From positions 62,001 through 126,000 of the forward strand of contig NZ_JACJSC010000009.1 of the NCBI RefSeq assembly GCF_014697575.1: 64,000 bases of DNA. The letters are read 5' to 3'. How positions within the stretch are numbered: position 1 is the first letter of the stretch; the number at the start of each line of letters is the position of its first letter. This document shows positions 46,234 to 55,297 of this stretch, piece after piece. This stretch comes from Planktothrix sp. FACHB-1365. Its GTDB lineage: Bacteria > Cyanobacteriota > Cyanobacteriia > Cyanobacteriales > Microcoleaceae. A program made the translations under genes and the position numbers. A model generated the notes under the pieces. That model saw only the letters and a program-made list of their open reading frames with translations, was not told the origin of the DNA and did not search any database.

Positions 46234-47106
46234 ATGAAAACCGCAACTCTTGAGACTTTTATTCATGCTTGGGGAAGACGAGGATTAGCCCTACAAGCCA
46301 CCTTTGCTCTCACGTTTCTTTACTTACCCATTTTAATCTTAATTATTTATTCCTTTAATGCTTCTCGGTTTAATGCCAATTGGACAGGATTTACCTTAAA
46401 ATGGTATCAAAAATTATTCAGTGGCTTAACAGAAAGTACCGCCGATATTTCTACTCAAAGTCTCTGGATTTCTCTGCAAAATAGCTTGATAATTGCTATT
46501 ATTTCTACGGTAATTGCCTCTATTCTAGGAACAATGATGGCATTAGCTTTAGAACGCTTTCGGTTTCCCGGCTCTAAACTATTAGAAGCCTTATTACTGT
46601 TACCCATTATTATTCCTGAAATCACATTAGGAGTATCTTTATTAGTCTTTTTTACGTTAGTTTTTAGAATCCTAGAAAATCTGACTGGAATTCGCTTAAC
46701 ATTAGGCTTACCTTCCGTTATAATTAGCCATGCAACCTTTAGTATTGCCTTTATTACTATTACTGTGAGAGCGCGTTTAGCTGACTTAGATCCGGCTTTA
46801 GAAGAAGCTGCTTTAGATTTAGGAGCTAATGAATGGAAAACCTTTTGGAGAGTTACCTTCCCTTTGATTTTTCCGGCTATTTTAAGCGGTGCATTATTAG
46901 CCTTTACCTTATCATTAGATGATTTTGTTGTCACCTTTTTTACAACAGGAGTTGGCGCAACAACTTTACCTTTATTTGTTTATGGCATGATTAAATTGTC
47001 CATCACGCCAGTTATTAATGCGATTTCAACGTTGATGTTATTGGCTTCTCTTTTCTTAGTCATCTCATCTTTAAAATTGCAAGATCAAGTCAGTGTTAAA
47101 CATTAA
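46234..47106 (+). CDS. potC: Spermidine/putrescine ABC transporter permease PotC
   Basis: This is the second permease of the polyamine importer, with 290 residues and about six transmembrane helices (FALTFLYLPILILIIYSF near the start). The EAA loop is LEEAALDLGANEWKTFWRVT. The gene follows potB by 8 bp, so both are co-translated. It pairs with PotB to form the heterodimeric channel. Confidence 0.92.
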   Translation: MKTATLETFIHAWGRRGLALQATFALTFLYLPILILIIYSFNASRFNANWTGFTLKWYQKLFSGLTESTADISTQSLWISLQNSLIIAIISTVIASILGTMMALALERFRFPGSKLLEALLLLPIIIPEITLGVSLLVFFTLVFRILENLTGIRLTLGLPSVIISHATFSIAFITITVRARLADLDPALEEAALDLGANEWKTFWRVTFPLIFPAILSGALLAFTLSLDDFVVTFFTTGVGATTLPLFVYGMIKLSITPVINAISTLMLLASLFLVISSLKLQDQVSVKH

Positions 47107-47225
47107 CAACACTCAATCCTAATTAAAATTTAAAAAATCTTGTTTTTAAACCCCATTTAGTTTACAATTATAAGATGATCTTTGCTTATAAGTTTATACA
47201 TCACAACCCTATCTGTTTTCCCAAT

Positions 47226-48305
47226 ATGAAACGAATTTTAACCTTAATTTTACTCTTCTGTTTAGGCGTATTTTTGCCCTTTGGATGTACACAAAATCAA
47301 TCTAATACCCCTCCAAGTCCCACTACTGCAAATGTACTCAATCTTTATAACTGGTCAACCTATATTGACCCGGAAGTTCTGAAAGCTTTTGAACAAAAAT
47401 ATCAAGTCAAAATTAATTATGATAATTATGATAGTGCGGAAAGCCTTTACGCTAAATTAAAAGCGGGAAACCCCGGTTATGATGTAGCCTTCCCACCTGA
47501 TTATATGGTTAAAATTATGATTAATGAACAGATGTTAGAAGAATTAGAGAGTGCTAATATTTCTAATCTTAAAAATATTGAACCTAAATTTTTAAATCCT
47601 CCCTATGACCCCGGTAATAAATATAGTATTCCCTATCAATGGGTGACTTTAGGAATAGGATATAATCTGAAAAAAACAGGAGAAGAAATTAACAGTTGGT
47701 CAGCCTTAGTCGATCCCAAATATCAAGGAAAAGTCAGTTTATTAGATGATATGCGTCATACAATGGGGGCTGTTCTAATGTATTTAGGTTATAGTCCTAA
47801 TACGAAAAACCCGGAAGAAATCCAAAAGGCGCGAGATTTCTTGATTCAAAATAAAGATAATATTGCTGCATTTGTACCCGATACAGGTCAACAATTGTTA
47901 AATCAAGGAGAAGTGAGTTTAACAATGGAATATAGTGGTGATATTTTTCAAGTCATGGCAGAAAATCCAGATTTACGTTATGTAATTCCCCAAGAAGGGA
48001 GTATTATTGGGATGGATAATATGGTGATTCCCAAAGGTGCACCCAATAAAAAACTTGCTGAAACCTTTATTAACTTTGTTTTAGAACCTGAAAATAGTGC
48101 AAAAATTTCTAACTTTATTGATTTTGCTTCCCCCAACAAAATTGCGATTGATCAAAAATTAATTGAAGCAGAAAACTTAAAAAATCCTGGTATTTATCCC
48201 CCTCCAGCAATTTTTGATAAACTTCAATATCTTCAAGATGTCGGAGAAGCGACCCAATTCTATGATCAAGCTTGGACAGAAGTTAAAGTCGGTGTGGGAA
48301 AATAA
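47226..48305 (+). CDS. potD: Polyamine-binding lipoprotein PotD
   Basis: This is the periplasmic binding protein of the same importer. The product from the ATG at 47226 has 359 residues. A lipobox is at LPFGC (Cys about 20). The PotD fold is recognisable from VLNLYNWSTYIDPEVLKAFE, NYDSAESLYAKLKAGNPGYD, a PPDYMVK-like substrate pocket, and MEYSGDIFQVMAENPDLRYV, and then GMDNMVIPKGA. I chose 47226 over the longer start at 47175 because only the former gives a proper lipoprotein signal. Confidence 0.9.
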   Translation: MKRILTLILLFCLGVFLPFGCTQNQSNTPPSPTTANVLNLYNWSTYIDPEVLKAFEQKYQVKINYDNYDSAESLYAKLKAGNPGYDVAFPPDYMVKIMINEQMLEELESANISNLKNIEPKFLNPPYDPGNKYSIPYQWVTLGIGYNLKKTGEEINSWSALVDPKYQGKVSLLDDMRHTMGAVLMYLGYSPNTKNPEEIQKARDFLIQNKDNIAAFVPDTGQQLLNQGEVSLTMEYSGDIFQVMAENPDLRYVIPQEGSIIGMDNMVIPKGAPNKKLAETFINFVLEPENSAKISNFIDFASPNKIAIDQKLIEAENLKNPGIYPPPAIFDKLQYLQDVGEATQFYDQAWTEVKVGVGK

Positions 48306-48330
48306 AAGATGGTTGATTATTGACTCTTTT

Positions 48331-48357
48331 GGTGCGTGCGAGAAGCTCTTACGCACC
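48331..48357. repeat. Inverted repeat between potD and potA
   Basis: GGTGCGT (48331-48337) pairs with ACGCACC (48351-48357) around a 13-nt loop, directly before potA. It may tune readthrough between the binding-protein and ATPase genes, or be one more dispersed palindrome. Confidence 0.5.
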
Positions 48358-48389
48358 CTACAACTGCTCCCCTTCTCTTCTTTTTTTCT

Positions 48390-49505
48390 ATGAATCTTGC
48401 TGTGGAATTATTGAATGTTTCTAAATTATTTAAAGGATTAAATAGCAAAGAATTCTTAGCTGTTAATCAAGTTAATTTAGAAATCAAAACCGGAGAATTT
48501 TTCTCCTTGTTAGGGCCATCAGGCTGTGGAAAAACCACAACATTAAGAATGATTGCTGGATTTGAAATTCCAACTTCTGGGGAAATTTTAATTCATCAAG
48601 AACCGATGAAAAATCGTCCTCCCTTTCATCGTCCAGTCAATACTGTTTTTCAAAATTATGCGTTATTTCCCCATTTAACCATCGCGGAAAATGTAGCTTT
48701 TGGACTGGAAATGGAAAATGTATCTCGTCCTCAAATTAAGAGTCGAGTCGCAGACGCATTATCTTTAGTTAAATTAACCGATTTTCAAACTCGTTATCCC
48801 CGTCAGCTTTCCGGTGGACAACAGCAACGGGTGGCGTTAGCAAGAGCATTAGTTAAACAGCCTAAAGTGTTATTATTTGATGAACCTTTGGGTGCTTTAG
48901 ACTTAAAACTGCGAAAAGAAATGCAGTTAGAACTCAAAAAAATGCAGAAACAATTAGGGATTACTTTTGTTTATGTTACCCATGATCAAGAAGAAGCATT
49001 AACCCTGTCCGACCGCATTGGAGTGATGAATCATGGAGAATTATTACAAGTCGGAACCCCCCTGGAAATTTATGAATATCCTAAAACTAAATTTGTAGCT
49101 GATTTTATTGGAGAAACTAACGTTTTAACGGGACGAGTTACCCAAATTCAAGGACAAGAAATCACAGTTTTAGTCGATGAAAAACTCCTTCTTCATCTGA
49201 CAACCTCTCAACCCGTTATTGAAGGACAAATTATTAATTTAGTGATTCGTCCTGAAAAAATAACTCTCTATCCTAATCCTTGTCAAAATCAGACAAATGA
49301 TCCCCATATTGAAACCTGGAAAGGAATCCTTGAAGAATCAATTTATTTAGGAACGGATACCCGCTATAATGTCCGTTTAACTGATAAAATAGTCATCATG
49401 ATTCGCATTCAAAATTGCCATCAAGATGATTTACAACGCTTTACAATCGGTCAACAGGTTAATGTAGCCCTTCCGCCCAATAGTATTCGGATAATTGAAT
49501 ATTAA
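48390..49505 (+). CDS. potA: Polyamine ABC transporter ATPase PotA
   Basis: This is the ATPase of the polyamine importer. The product from the ATG at 48390 has 371 residues. All motifs are intact: Walker [11 protein letters not shown]-loop FQNYALFPH, signature [15 protein letters not shown], Walker [12 protein letters not shown], switch His in [11 protein letters not shown]-terminal TOBE-type regulatory domain follows ([10 protein letters not shown]). The upstream GTG at 48336 would add 18 residues from the palindromic gap and is unlikely. All four subunits of the importer are therefore present. Confidence 0.93.
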   Translation: MNLAVELLNVSKLFKGLNSKEFLAVNQVNLEIKTGEFFSLLGPSGCGKTTTLRMIAGFEIPTSGEILIHQEPMKNRPPFHRPVNTVFQNYALFPHLTIAENVAFGLEMENVSRPQIKSRVADALSLVKLTDFQTRYPRQLSGGQQQRVALARALVKQPKVLLFDEPLGALDLKLRKEMQLELKKMQKQLGITFVYVTHDQEEALTLSDRIGVMNHGELLQVGTPLEIYEYPKTKFVADFIGETNVLTGRVTQIQGQEITVLVDEKLLLHLTTSQPVIEGQIINLVIRPEKITLYPNPCQNQTNDPHIETWKGILEESIYLGTDTRYNVRLTDKIVIMIRIQNCHQDDLQRFTIGQQVNVALPPNSIRIIEY

Positions 49506-49558
49506 ATTAAAATAGAATGGTATTCTCAATACTGAAGAGTCAATTTTTTATAAAAAAA

Positions 49559-49582
49559 CGCCCATAATTAACACAATGGGCG
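49559..49582 (-). terminator. Intrinsic terminator reading leftward
   Basis: CGCCCAT (49559-49565) and ATGGGCG (49576-49582) form a perfect 7-bp stem. The A-run TAAAAAAA to its left becomes a T-run on the minus strand, so termination is expected for leftward transcripts. No leftward gene ends here, so it may insulate potA from transcription coming from the right or end an unseen antisense transcript. Confidence 0.65.
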
Positions 49583-49707
49583 CTCAATCCGGGTGCAATG
49601 CTATCAATTTATATTATAATATTCTAAACTGATTAGAGGAATATAAAATCCCAGTCTTTAACAAAAATTTACAATAATCTCTTCTAAAATTCTCAATTTT
49701 TATCTCC

Positions 49708-50136
49708 ATGACTCCAACATTAATCGGACGTTGGCAAACTCGTCTATTTTTGTTTGCAACCATTGGTGTTTTAGTAACCTTAGCTTTTTTTATACTCCAA
49801 ATCGGTGATCAACCCCGATCAATTTATTTTTGGATTTTAGGATATATTACCTGTTTTGGATTTTTGTGGGATATTCTCTATATCAAGCTTCAACAATTTC
49901 GCTGGGATCGAGATTGGCCAGGAGCTTTTCAACTCTTAGCCGGGATTGGGGAAGCGTTATTTTTAGTAACCTTGATCAAAATGATCGGTTTACCGGGTAT
50001 TTCTCCCTCAAAATTTAACTTAGGATTATTTATTTTTCACTACAGTTGTGTTTGGATTGCTATTTTTATCACCTCTCAAAGTCTAATCAGAATTTTATTC
50101 CCCCAATGGCGTTTTCGGGGAGGACAATGGTTTTAA
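49708..50136 (+). CDS. Small polytopic membrane protein, unknown function
   Basis: The product has 142 residues and four predicted membrane helices (about 12-31: LFLFATIGVLVTLAFFILQI; 38-58; 72-95; 105-125). It ends in a basic, aromatic tail (FPQWRFRGGQWF). I do not recognise the family. It is convergent with the antiporter gene, 31 bp away. Similar small proteins are seen in filamentous cyanobacteria. Confidence 0.65.
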   Translation: MTPTLIGRWQTRLFLFATIGVLVTLAFFILQIGDQPRSIYFWILGYITCFGFLWDILYIKLQQFRWDRDWPGAFQLLAGIGEALFLVTLIKMIGLPGISPSKFNLGLFIFHYSCVWIAIFITSQSLIRILFPQWRFRGGQWF

Positions 50137-50167
50137 GTCAACAGCCAATCGTTAACTGTAAACACCC

Positions 50168-52477
50168 TTAATTTTTAATGGTTAAATCCTCCTGGGTTTC
50201 TTTTAATATTTTCAAAGGGGGAATATTAACAGGAATTACTTCTCGTCTAGCTTGGTTTAAATCATGAAAACTACCACATAGTAATAAGCGATCGCCGACT
50301 TGCAAATCTAAATTCCGACTCGGCCAGCGATAAAATTTATCTTCTCGACGTAACGCTTGAACTTGTACCCTAAAACGATTTGCTAAGTCTAATTTAGATA
50401 AAGGTTTACCAATTACGGGGCTATTTTCAGGAATATTTAACCATTGACAAGAAATACTTTCTGCGGGAATTGTCACCTCCCCTTTTGCCAATTGATCTAA
50501 CGTTTCTAACGCTGCCGTTTCCCCCACAACTAATAATTTATCATCCTTTTCCAAGCGAGTTTGACCATCAGGATAATCAATTTCTTCCCCCGTCAAACGG
50601 CGAATTGCCATCACACTAATTCCCGTCATCGGACGAATATTACTTTCTTCTAAAGTCATTCCTGTTAAGGGAGAAGTCGAGGGTAAGGTATACCATTTAC
50701 TATTCATTTCTTGAGTGGCGTGCTGTAAATCCCGTGCCACTTCTTGAGGAGATTGTTTAGGACGAAAATCCGAATACTGATGTTGACGAATTTCTTGCAT
50801 TTCCTGTTTAATTTTATTTTCGGGTAAACCCATTCTTGTTAATAAATGAGTGGATAATTCTAAACTCGCTTCAAACTCAGGTTGTACGACTTCTTTCGCA
50901 CCCAATTGATACAAAAGCTCAATATCTTTATCCCGATCAGCAATCACAATTACATCTAAATTTGGTGAAAATTCTAAGGATCGTTTTAAGCATAATCGGG
51001 TACTCATCGGATCAGAAAGCGCGATCGCCATTGAGGTTGCCCGATCCACTCCTGCGGTTTCTAAAACGTGCAAACTCGCCGCATTTCCATATAAATAAGG
51101 AATGTTATTTTTTCTCAATTCTTGTAGGGCTTGTTCTGATTGATCAATCACAACAACTGAATAATTATGACTTTGTAATAGCCTGACTAAATTTTTCCCG
51201 ACTCGTCCATATCCACACACAATAATATGGTTTTGTTGAGGTAATTCTTCAGAAATTTTCTTAATTTTCTGACTTTTTTCTAAAACACTCGACAAATCCC
51301 ATTTTTCTTCTAACCAGTCTAATAATTTTGGTGCAAATTGCAAAATAAAAGGGGTAATAATTAATGTCAGGGCTGTGGTTCCCACAATTAATAAATAAAT
51401 GCGTCGAGAAACTAAACCTAATCCTTGTCCTGCACTGGCTAAAACAAAGGAAAATTCTCCAATTTGAGCTAATCCTAATCCTGTAATAATTGACGTTCTC
51501 CAAGAATAGCCAAATAGTTTAACAATCGGAATAATAATCAAAGTTTTTCCGACTACAATCAACACCATCAATCCGATAATTAATTCTAAATGTTGCCAAA
51601 GAAATACCGGATCAATTAACATTCCCACCGCCACAAAAAATAAAGCTGCAAAAATATCTCGAATCGGTTCCACATAGGTTAAAGTTTGATCTGCATATTC
51701 CACTTCAGAAATCATTAACCCCGCAACAAAGGCTCCCATTTCAATGGAAAAGCCCAAATGTTCTGTTAACAGTGCAATTCCTAAACATAACGCCACAACC
51801 CCTAATAAAAAGAGTTCTCGACTTTCGGTTTGGGCTAAAAATCGTAACAGCCGAGGAATCACCCAAATCCCCGCAATAATAGCCCCTAAAGCAAATAATC
51901 CAATTAATAAAAGCGAGCGTCCTACGGCTTCAAAAATCACATTACCTTGGGGTTGATTTAAAGCAGGTAACACCGCCAACATTAACCCTAATGCTAAATC
52001 CTGTACTACCAGAATTCCCAGCATCACCTGACCTTGAGGCGTTGCCATTTCATTGCGTTCCATCAAACATTTGAGGACAACCGCCGTTGAAGACAAAGAT
52101 AAAATTGCCCCTAAAAAGATGCCTTGAATCGGAGAAGTATCCCAACCCAAAACTCCCATAGCTAGGGCGGTAATTAATATTGTAAAAACAATTTGTAACC
52201 CCCCTCCTCCTAAACTAATTCCTTGAACTTTCTTTAATTCGGCAAAGGAAAATTCTACCCCCAAGGCAAAGAGAAGAAACGCGACTCCAAATTGAGCCAG
52301 GGTTTCCACCTGAACTAATTCTTTAATCACCCCTAATCCACTAGGGCCAACAATCATTCCCCCAATCAAATAACCCAGAATTGCGGGTTGTCGGAGTAAA
52401 GATGCTAACAGTCCTCCAATCGTCGCCGCCGCAAGGACAAGAACTAAATCTACAATTAAGCGAAAATCTTCTGGCAC
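50168..52477 (-). CDS. CPA2 cation:proton antiporter with TrkA-type regulatory domains
   Basis: The 769-residue product has an N-terminal antiporter domain of about 12 membrane helices (residues 1-390) with CPA2 hallmarks: FALGVEFSFAEL, LSSTAVVLKCLMERN and IGEFSFVLASAGQGLG. An RCK/TrkA-N domain follows (about 415-530; IVCGYGRVGKNLVRLLQSHN, a Rossmann nucleotide site), and then two TrkA-C domains (about 595-680 and 685-760). It likely exchanges K+ or Na+ for H+ across the plasma or thylakoid membrane. Ligand gating by NAD(H) or nucleotides is inferred from the domains. Confidence 0.9.
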   Translation of the reverse strand: MPEDFRLIVDLVLVLAAATIGGLLASLLRQPAILGYLIGGMIVGPSGLGVIKELVQVETLAQFGVAFLLFALGVEFSFAELKKVQGISLGGGGLQIVFTILITALAMGVLGWDTSPIQGIFLGAILSLSSTAVVLKCLMERNEMATPQGQVMLGILVVQDLALGLMLAVLPALNQPQGNVIFEAVGRSLLLIGLFALGAIIAGIWVIPRLLRFLAQTESRELFLLGVVALCLGIALLTEHLGFSIEMGAFVAGLMISEVEYADQTLTYVEPIRDIFAALFFVAVGMLIDPVFLWQHLELIIGLMVLIVVGKTLIIIPIVKLFGYSWRTSIITGLGLAQIGEFSFVLASAGQGLGLVSRRIYLLIVGTTALTLIITPFILQFAPKLLDWLEEKWDLSSVLEKSQKIKKISEELPQQNHIIVCGYGRVGKNLVRLLQSHNYSVVVIDQSEQALQELRKNNIPYLYGNAASLHVLETAGVDRATSMAIALSDPMSTRLCLKRSLEFSPNLDVIVIADRDKDIELLYQLGAKEVVQPEFEASLELSTHLLTRMGLPENKIKQEMQEIRQHQYSDFRPKQSPQEVARDLQHATQEMNSKWYTLPSTSPLTGMTLEESNIRPMTGISVMAIRRLTGEEIDYPDGQTRLEKDDKLLVVGETAALETLDQLAKGEVTIPAESISCQWLNIPENSPVIGKPLSKLDLANRFRVQVQALRREDKFYRWPSRNLDLQVGDRLLLCGSFHDLNQARREVIPVNIPPLKILKETQEDLTIKN

Positions 52478-52606
52478 GGTTTATCTTAGACTAAGTGATT
52501 TAATGTAACGTTCTGTTACTTATTCTAAGGATACAAAAATTGTCAACATTCCGACATCAGCCCTAAAATTTTACAGGGATGACCCATCAATATTGGAGAG
52601 AGCAAG

Positions 52607-53476
52607 ATGAGACTGAAAGTGCGTCGGGGGATCAAGTCGTTAATGTTAAGCCTAATCACGGTTGCAGTCGTTCTGGCCCTTCCAGGATTCGCGGCCCAGG
52701 TACGAGTGAATCCCTCCTCTCCTGAGTTGGGAAATACCCTGTCTGTGGTCTTGGAGTCTGCTGGTTCACCGAACCCACCCACGGTGAGTTGGCAGGGGAA
52801 AACCTATCCCATGTTTGCCATTGGCCCGAACCGAATGCGGGCTTTATTACCCACCACGCCTTTAGATCAGCCGGGAACCAAATCCCTACAAGTTAATGAT
52901 GGAACACAGGTACAGAATTTAACCGTACAACTACGCGATCGCGATTTTCCCACCCAATCAATTTGGCTACCCCCGGATAAAGAAGAGCTTCAGGGAACCG
53001 ATCACGAATTTGATCGGGTGGATGCGTTTAAGGCCCTTGTCACCCCGGAAAAATACTGGAAAGGGCCTTTTTTACGACCGAATTCCGGTGAAATTACCAC
53101 GATTTATGGGGTACGTCGTTATTACAATGGGGATTTTGCTGAGGACTATTATCATCGAGGGGTAGATTATGCGGGAGCCATGGGTTCCCCAGTGATTGCC
53201 CCGGCTGCTGGACGAATCGCCCTGGTGGGACGGGAATCAGAAGGATTTCAGATTCATGGCAATGTGATTGGTTTGGATCATGGTCAAGGGGTGGGGAGTA
53301 TTTTGATGCACCTCAGCCGGATTGATGTCAAAGAGGGGGATTTTGTCCAAGCGGGTCAAGTGATTGGGGCGGTGGGCTCATCCGGGGCTTCTACAGGGCC
53401 TCATCTCCATTGGGGACTTTATGTACAGGGTCAATCTGTTGATCCGGTTCCCTGGCGTTATACAGCGATTGATTGA
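52607..53476 (+). CDS. M23-family peptidoglycan endopeptidase (LytM-like)
   Basis: The product has 289 residues. A signal peptide (about 1-27, ending ALPGFAAQV) is followed by an Ig-like region (about 30-110; VRVNPSSPELGNTLSVVLES) and an M23 catalytic domain (about 165-280). The zinc ligands are visible: His and Asp in YYHRGVDYAG, and HLH in GPHLHWGL; a third His is in ILMHLS. The domain keeps all catalytic positions, so it is probably an active cell-wall hydrolase. It acts in the periplasm during growth or division. Confidence 0.9.
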   Translation: MRLKVRRGIKSLMLSLITVAVVLALPGFAAQVRVNPSSPELGNTLSVVLESAGSPNPPTVSWQGKTYPMFAIGPNRMRALLPTTPLDQPGTKSLQVNDGTQVQNLTVQLRDRDFPTQSIWLPPDKEELQGTDHEFDRVDAFKALVTPEKYWKGPFLRPNSGEITTIYGVRRYYNGDFAEDYYHRGVDYAGAMGSPVIAPAAGRIALVGRESEGFQIHGNVIGLDHGQGVGSILMHLSRIDVKEGDFVQAGQVIGAVGSSGASTGPHLHWGLYVQGQSVDPVPWRYTAID

Positions 53477-53678
53477 ATTTGTATTTTCCCGGAGTCATCC
53501 TGTTAATTCCCATCCCCTTGCCAATGGTATGCTAGAAGAAGTAGCCATAGTCTGAATATGATATTCTTAGCGAATATTAAAAAAACAAAACCCTAGATTA
53601 TGGCTCGGTTCAACCTAATTCCCGGAGTATGTTAATTTCTATTTTTAGGGAATATTTAGCTTCTTCCGCAACGAGTGC

Positions 53679-54556
53679 CCCACGTCTGACCCGTTAGGGC
53701 AGCGTGGGATGAATTGCGGTCAGGGACTAGAATGTTCAATAATTGGTTATAATTAAAAAAAGGAGGTGATTTAAAGTGCTGAAGGCAACAAAGGTTAGAC
53801 TGTACCCAACACCCGAACAAGAATTAGCAATTGACGTTAAACAGTCGGGAAATAAGATTATTGGAATTGATCTCGGTTTAAAAGATTTTGCAATTGCCCA
53901 TGATGGAAAAACTGTTACTAAATATGCTAACCCCAAACATTTAAACTGTCAGCAGAAAAATCTAGCCCGAAAACAGAAAAAACTCTCTCGAAAAACTAAA
54001 TGTAGTAAATCGAGAGAGAAATTCAGAAAACTTATCGCTAAGGTTCATGATAAAATAGCCAACTCCCGCCAAGATTTCTTGCATAAGTTATCAAGAAAAT
54101 TGGTCAACGAAAGTCATGTGATTGTCGTTGAAAATCTCAACGTCAAGGGGATGGTTAAAAACCGGAAGCTATCAAAAGCAATATCTGATGTGGGATGGGG
54201 AAAATGTGTCAATTTTATTGACTATAAGTTGAAACAAAAAGGTGGTGAACTTATAGAAATTGATTGGTTTTTCCCCAGTTCCAAAACCTGTTCGAGTTGC
54301 GGTCATATCCTAAGTGAGTTATCTCTTGATGTTAGAGAATGGGATTGTCCAAATTGCCATACTCACCATGACCGCGATGAAAACGCTGCACTGAACATCA
54401 GAACAGAAGGAATCAGGATATTAACTGAAGGCGGAGGGAACCCCGTCTTTGCCGATGGAGGCTGTGTAAGACCGGATAACCACAAGGTGAAAGGGCATCG
54501 GTCTGTGAATTCGGAAGCCTACACCGACCCGATTAGGGCGGTGTAGGTAGTTCACG
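53679..54556 (+). mobile_element. IS200/IS605-type element with truncated tnpB
   Basis: The element has a left-end hairpin at 53679-53708 (CCCACG outer stem, inner CCC-GTTA-GGG) and a right-end hairpin at 54518-54547 (CCTACACCG and CGGTGTAGG around CCC-GATTA-GGG). It holds one frame, a shortened tnpB, whose last codons lie inside the right hairpin. No tnpA is present, so it would need a partner transposase. The exact ends are approximate. It sits immediately upstream of comFB. Confidence 0.7.
53776..54546 (+). CDS. tnpB: Internally deleted TnpB (RuvC endonuclease) protein
   Basis: TnpB is an RNA-guided DNA endonuclease, normally near 400 residues. This frame has 256. The N-terminal 20 residues (MLKATKVRLYPTPEQELAID) are usual, but the next ~130 residues, which form the DNA/guide-binding part, are missing and the frame joins directly to KIIGIDLGLKDFAIA. 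The RuvC residues remain: Asp32, Glu119 (VVENLNVKGM) and Asp201 (HDRDENAALNI). The zinc finger Cys172, Cys175, Cys191, Cys194 is intact. A strong Shine-Dalgarno AGGAGGTGAT at 53761-53770 precedes a GTG start. The loss of the recognition lobe makes guided cleavage unlikely, yet the frame is still open. Confidence 0.88.
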   Translation: MLKATKVRLYPTPEQELAIDVKQSGNKIIGIDLGLKDFAIAHDGKTVTKYANPKHLNCQQKNLARKQKKLSRKTKCSKSREKFRKLIAKVHDKIANSRQDFLHKLSRKLVNESHVIVVENLNVKGMVKNRKLSKAISDVGWGKCVNFIDYKLKQKGGELIEIDWFFPSSKTCSSCGHILSELSLDVREWDCPNCHTHHDRDENAALNIRTEGIRILTEGGGNPVFADGGCVRPDNHKVKGHRSVNSEAYTDPIRAV

Positions 54557-54597
54557 CCAGAGCAGTTAAACATAATGATGCGAAGTGTAAAAGCATT

Positions 54598-55188
54598 ATG
54601 AGTATTGAAAAGATTGTTGAGCAAGCATTGCAAGATGGTTATCTAACCCCCTCGATGGAGGCAGAGGTTGGACGAATTTGTAATACCGCCTCAGAACTGT
54701 CTATTGAAGAATATATGGCTCTGGATCGGTTGATGGGAGCCTTGTTAACGGGTGAAGTCGTCGTTTTACCTCGGAAACAATTTATTAATGTCATGGAGGA
54801 ATTAGTCCTGAGTGAAGCGATCGCTCGGGTTGCAGAAATTGAAGAAAATAGTGAGCAAAGCTTAGATGTGGGGGATATTGCTGCCTATGCGTTAAATCGT
54901 CTTCCTCCCCTCTATGCCACAACGGAAGAAGGTGCCCAATATCAACGCTCAAGAGCCAAAGAAGAACTCCAAGTGCTGATTGCCAATCAGGTTAAAGAAG
55001 CGATTGAGCGTAACTTAAACCGTGCGGCTCAAAATCAAACGGTTCTCGGTAAATCGACAGGGGATGCCGTATTATCTCAAGTCAGTTCCCTATTACAGAC
55101 CTATGCCCAAAACTATGACCCGACCTCTAACATAACCTCTAAACCGATTAACACCTCGTCAGTTCATGAAATCGGTCAGGATTATTGA
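54598..55188 (+). CDS. ComFB-domain cyclic-dinucleotide receptor candidate
   Basis: The product has 196 residues. The ComFB domain is clear: MEELVLSEAIARVAEIEENS, then LDVGDIAAYALNRLPPLYAT. In cyanobacteria such proteins (CdgR type) bind cyclic di-nucleotides and link second messenger levels to cell size, motility and natural competence. A helical N-terminus (about 1-55) and a Ser/Thr-rich disordered tail frame the domain. The ATG at 54598 is only about 45 bp after the transposon right end, so its promoter may come from the element. Confidence 0.8.
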   Translation: MSIEKIVEQALQDGYLTPSMEAEVGRICNTASELSIEEYMALDRLMGALLTGEVVVLPRKQFINVMEELVLSEAIARVAEIEENSEQSLDVGDIAAYALNRLPPLYATTEEGAQYQRSRAKEELQVLIANQVKEAIERNLNRAAQNQTVLGKSTGDAVLSQVSSLLQTYAQNYDPTSNITSKPINTSSVHEIGQDY

Positions 55189-55297
55189 GTTGGGGATAGG
55201 TTCAGATCAATCAGGGTTGCGGATGGACAACTTTGATTAACCTGAACCTCTCATAACTCCTGATTGAGAGATGTTAATGGGGAACTTTTGGCTGCGT

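Noticed and set aside
46455-46934. Long minus-strand frame of 159 codons, Lys/Ser-rich
   Set aside because: It lies entirely antisense to potC, is a low-complexity mirror of hydrophobic codons, and has no ribosome site or known motif.
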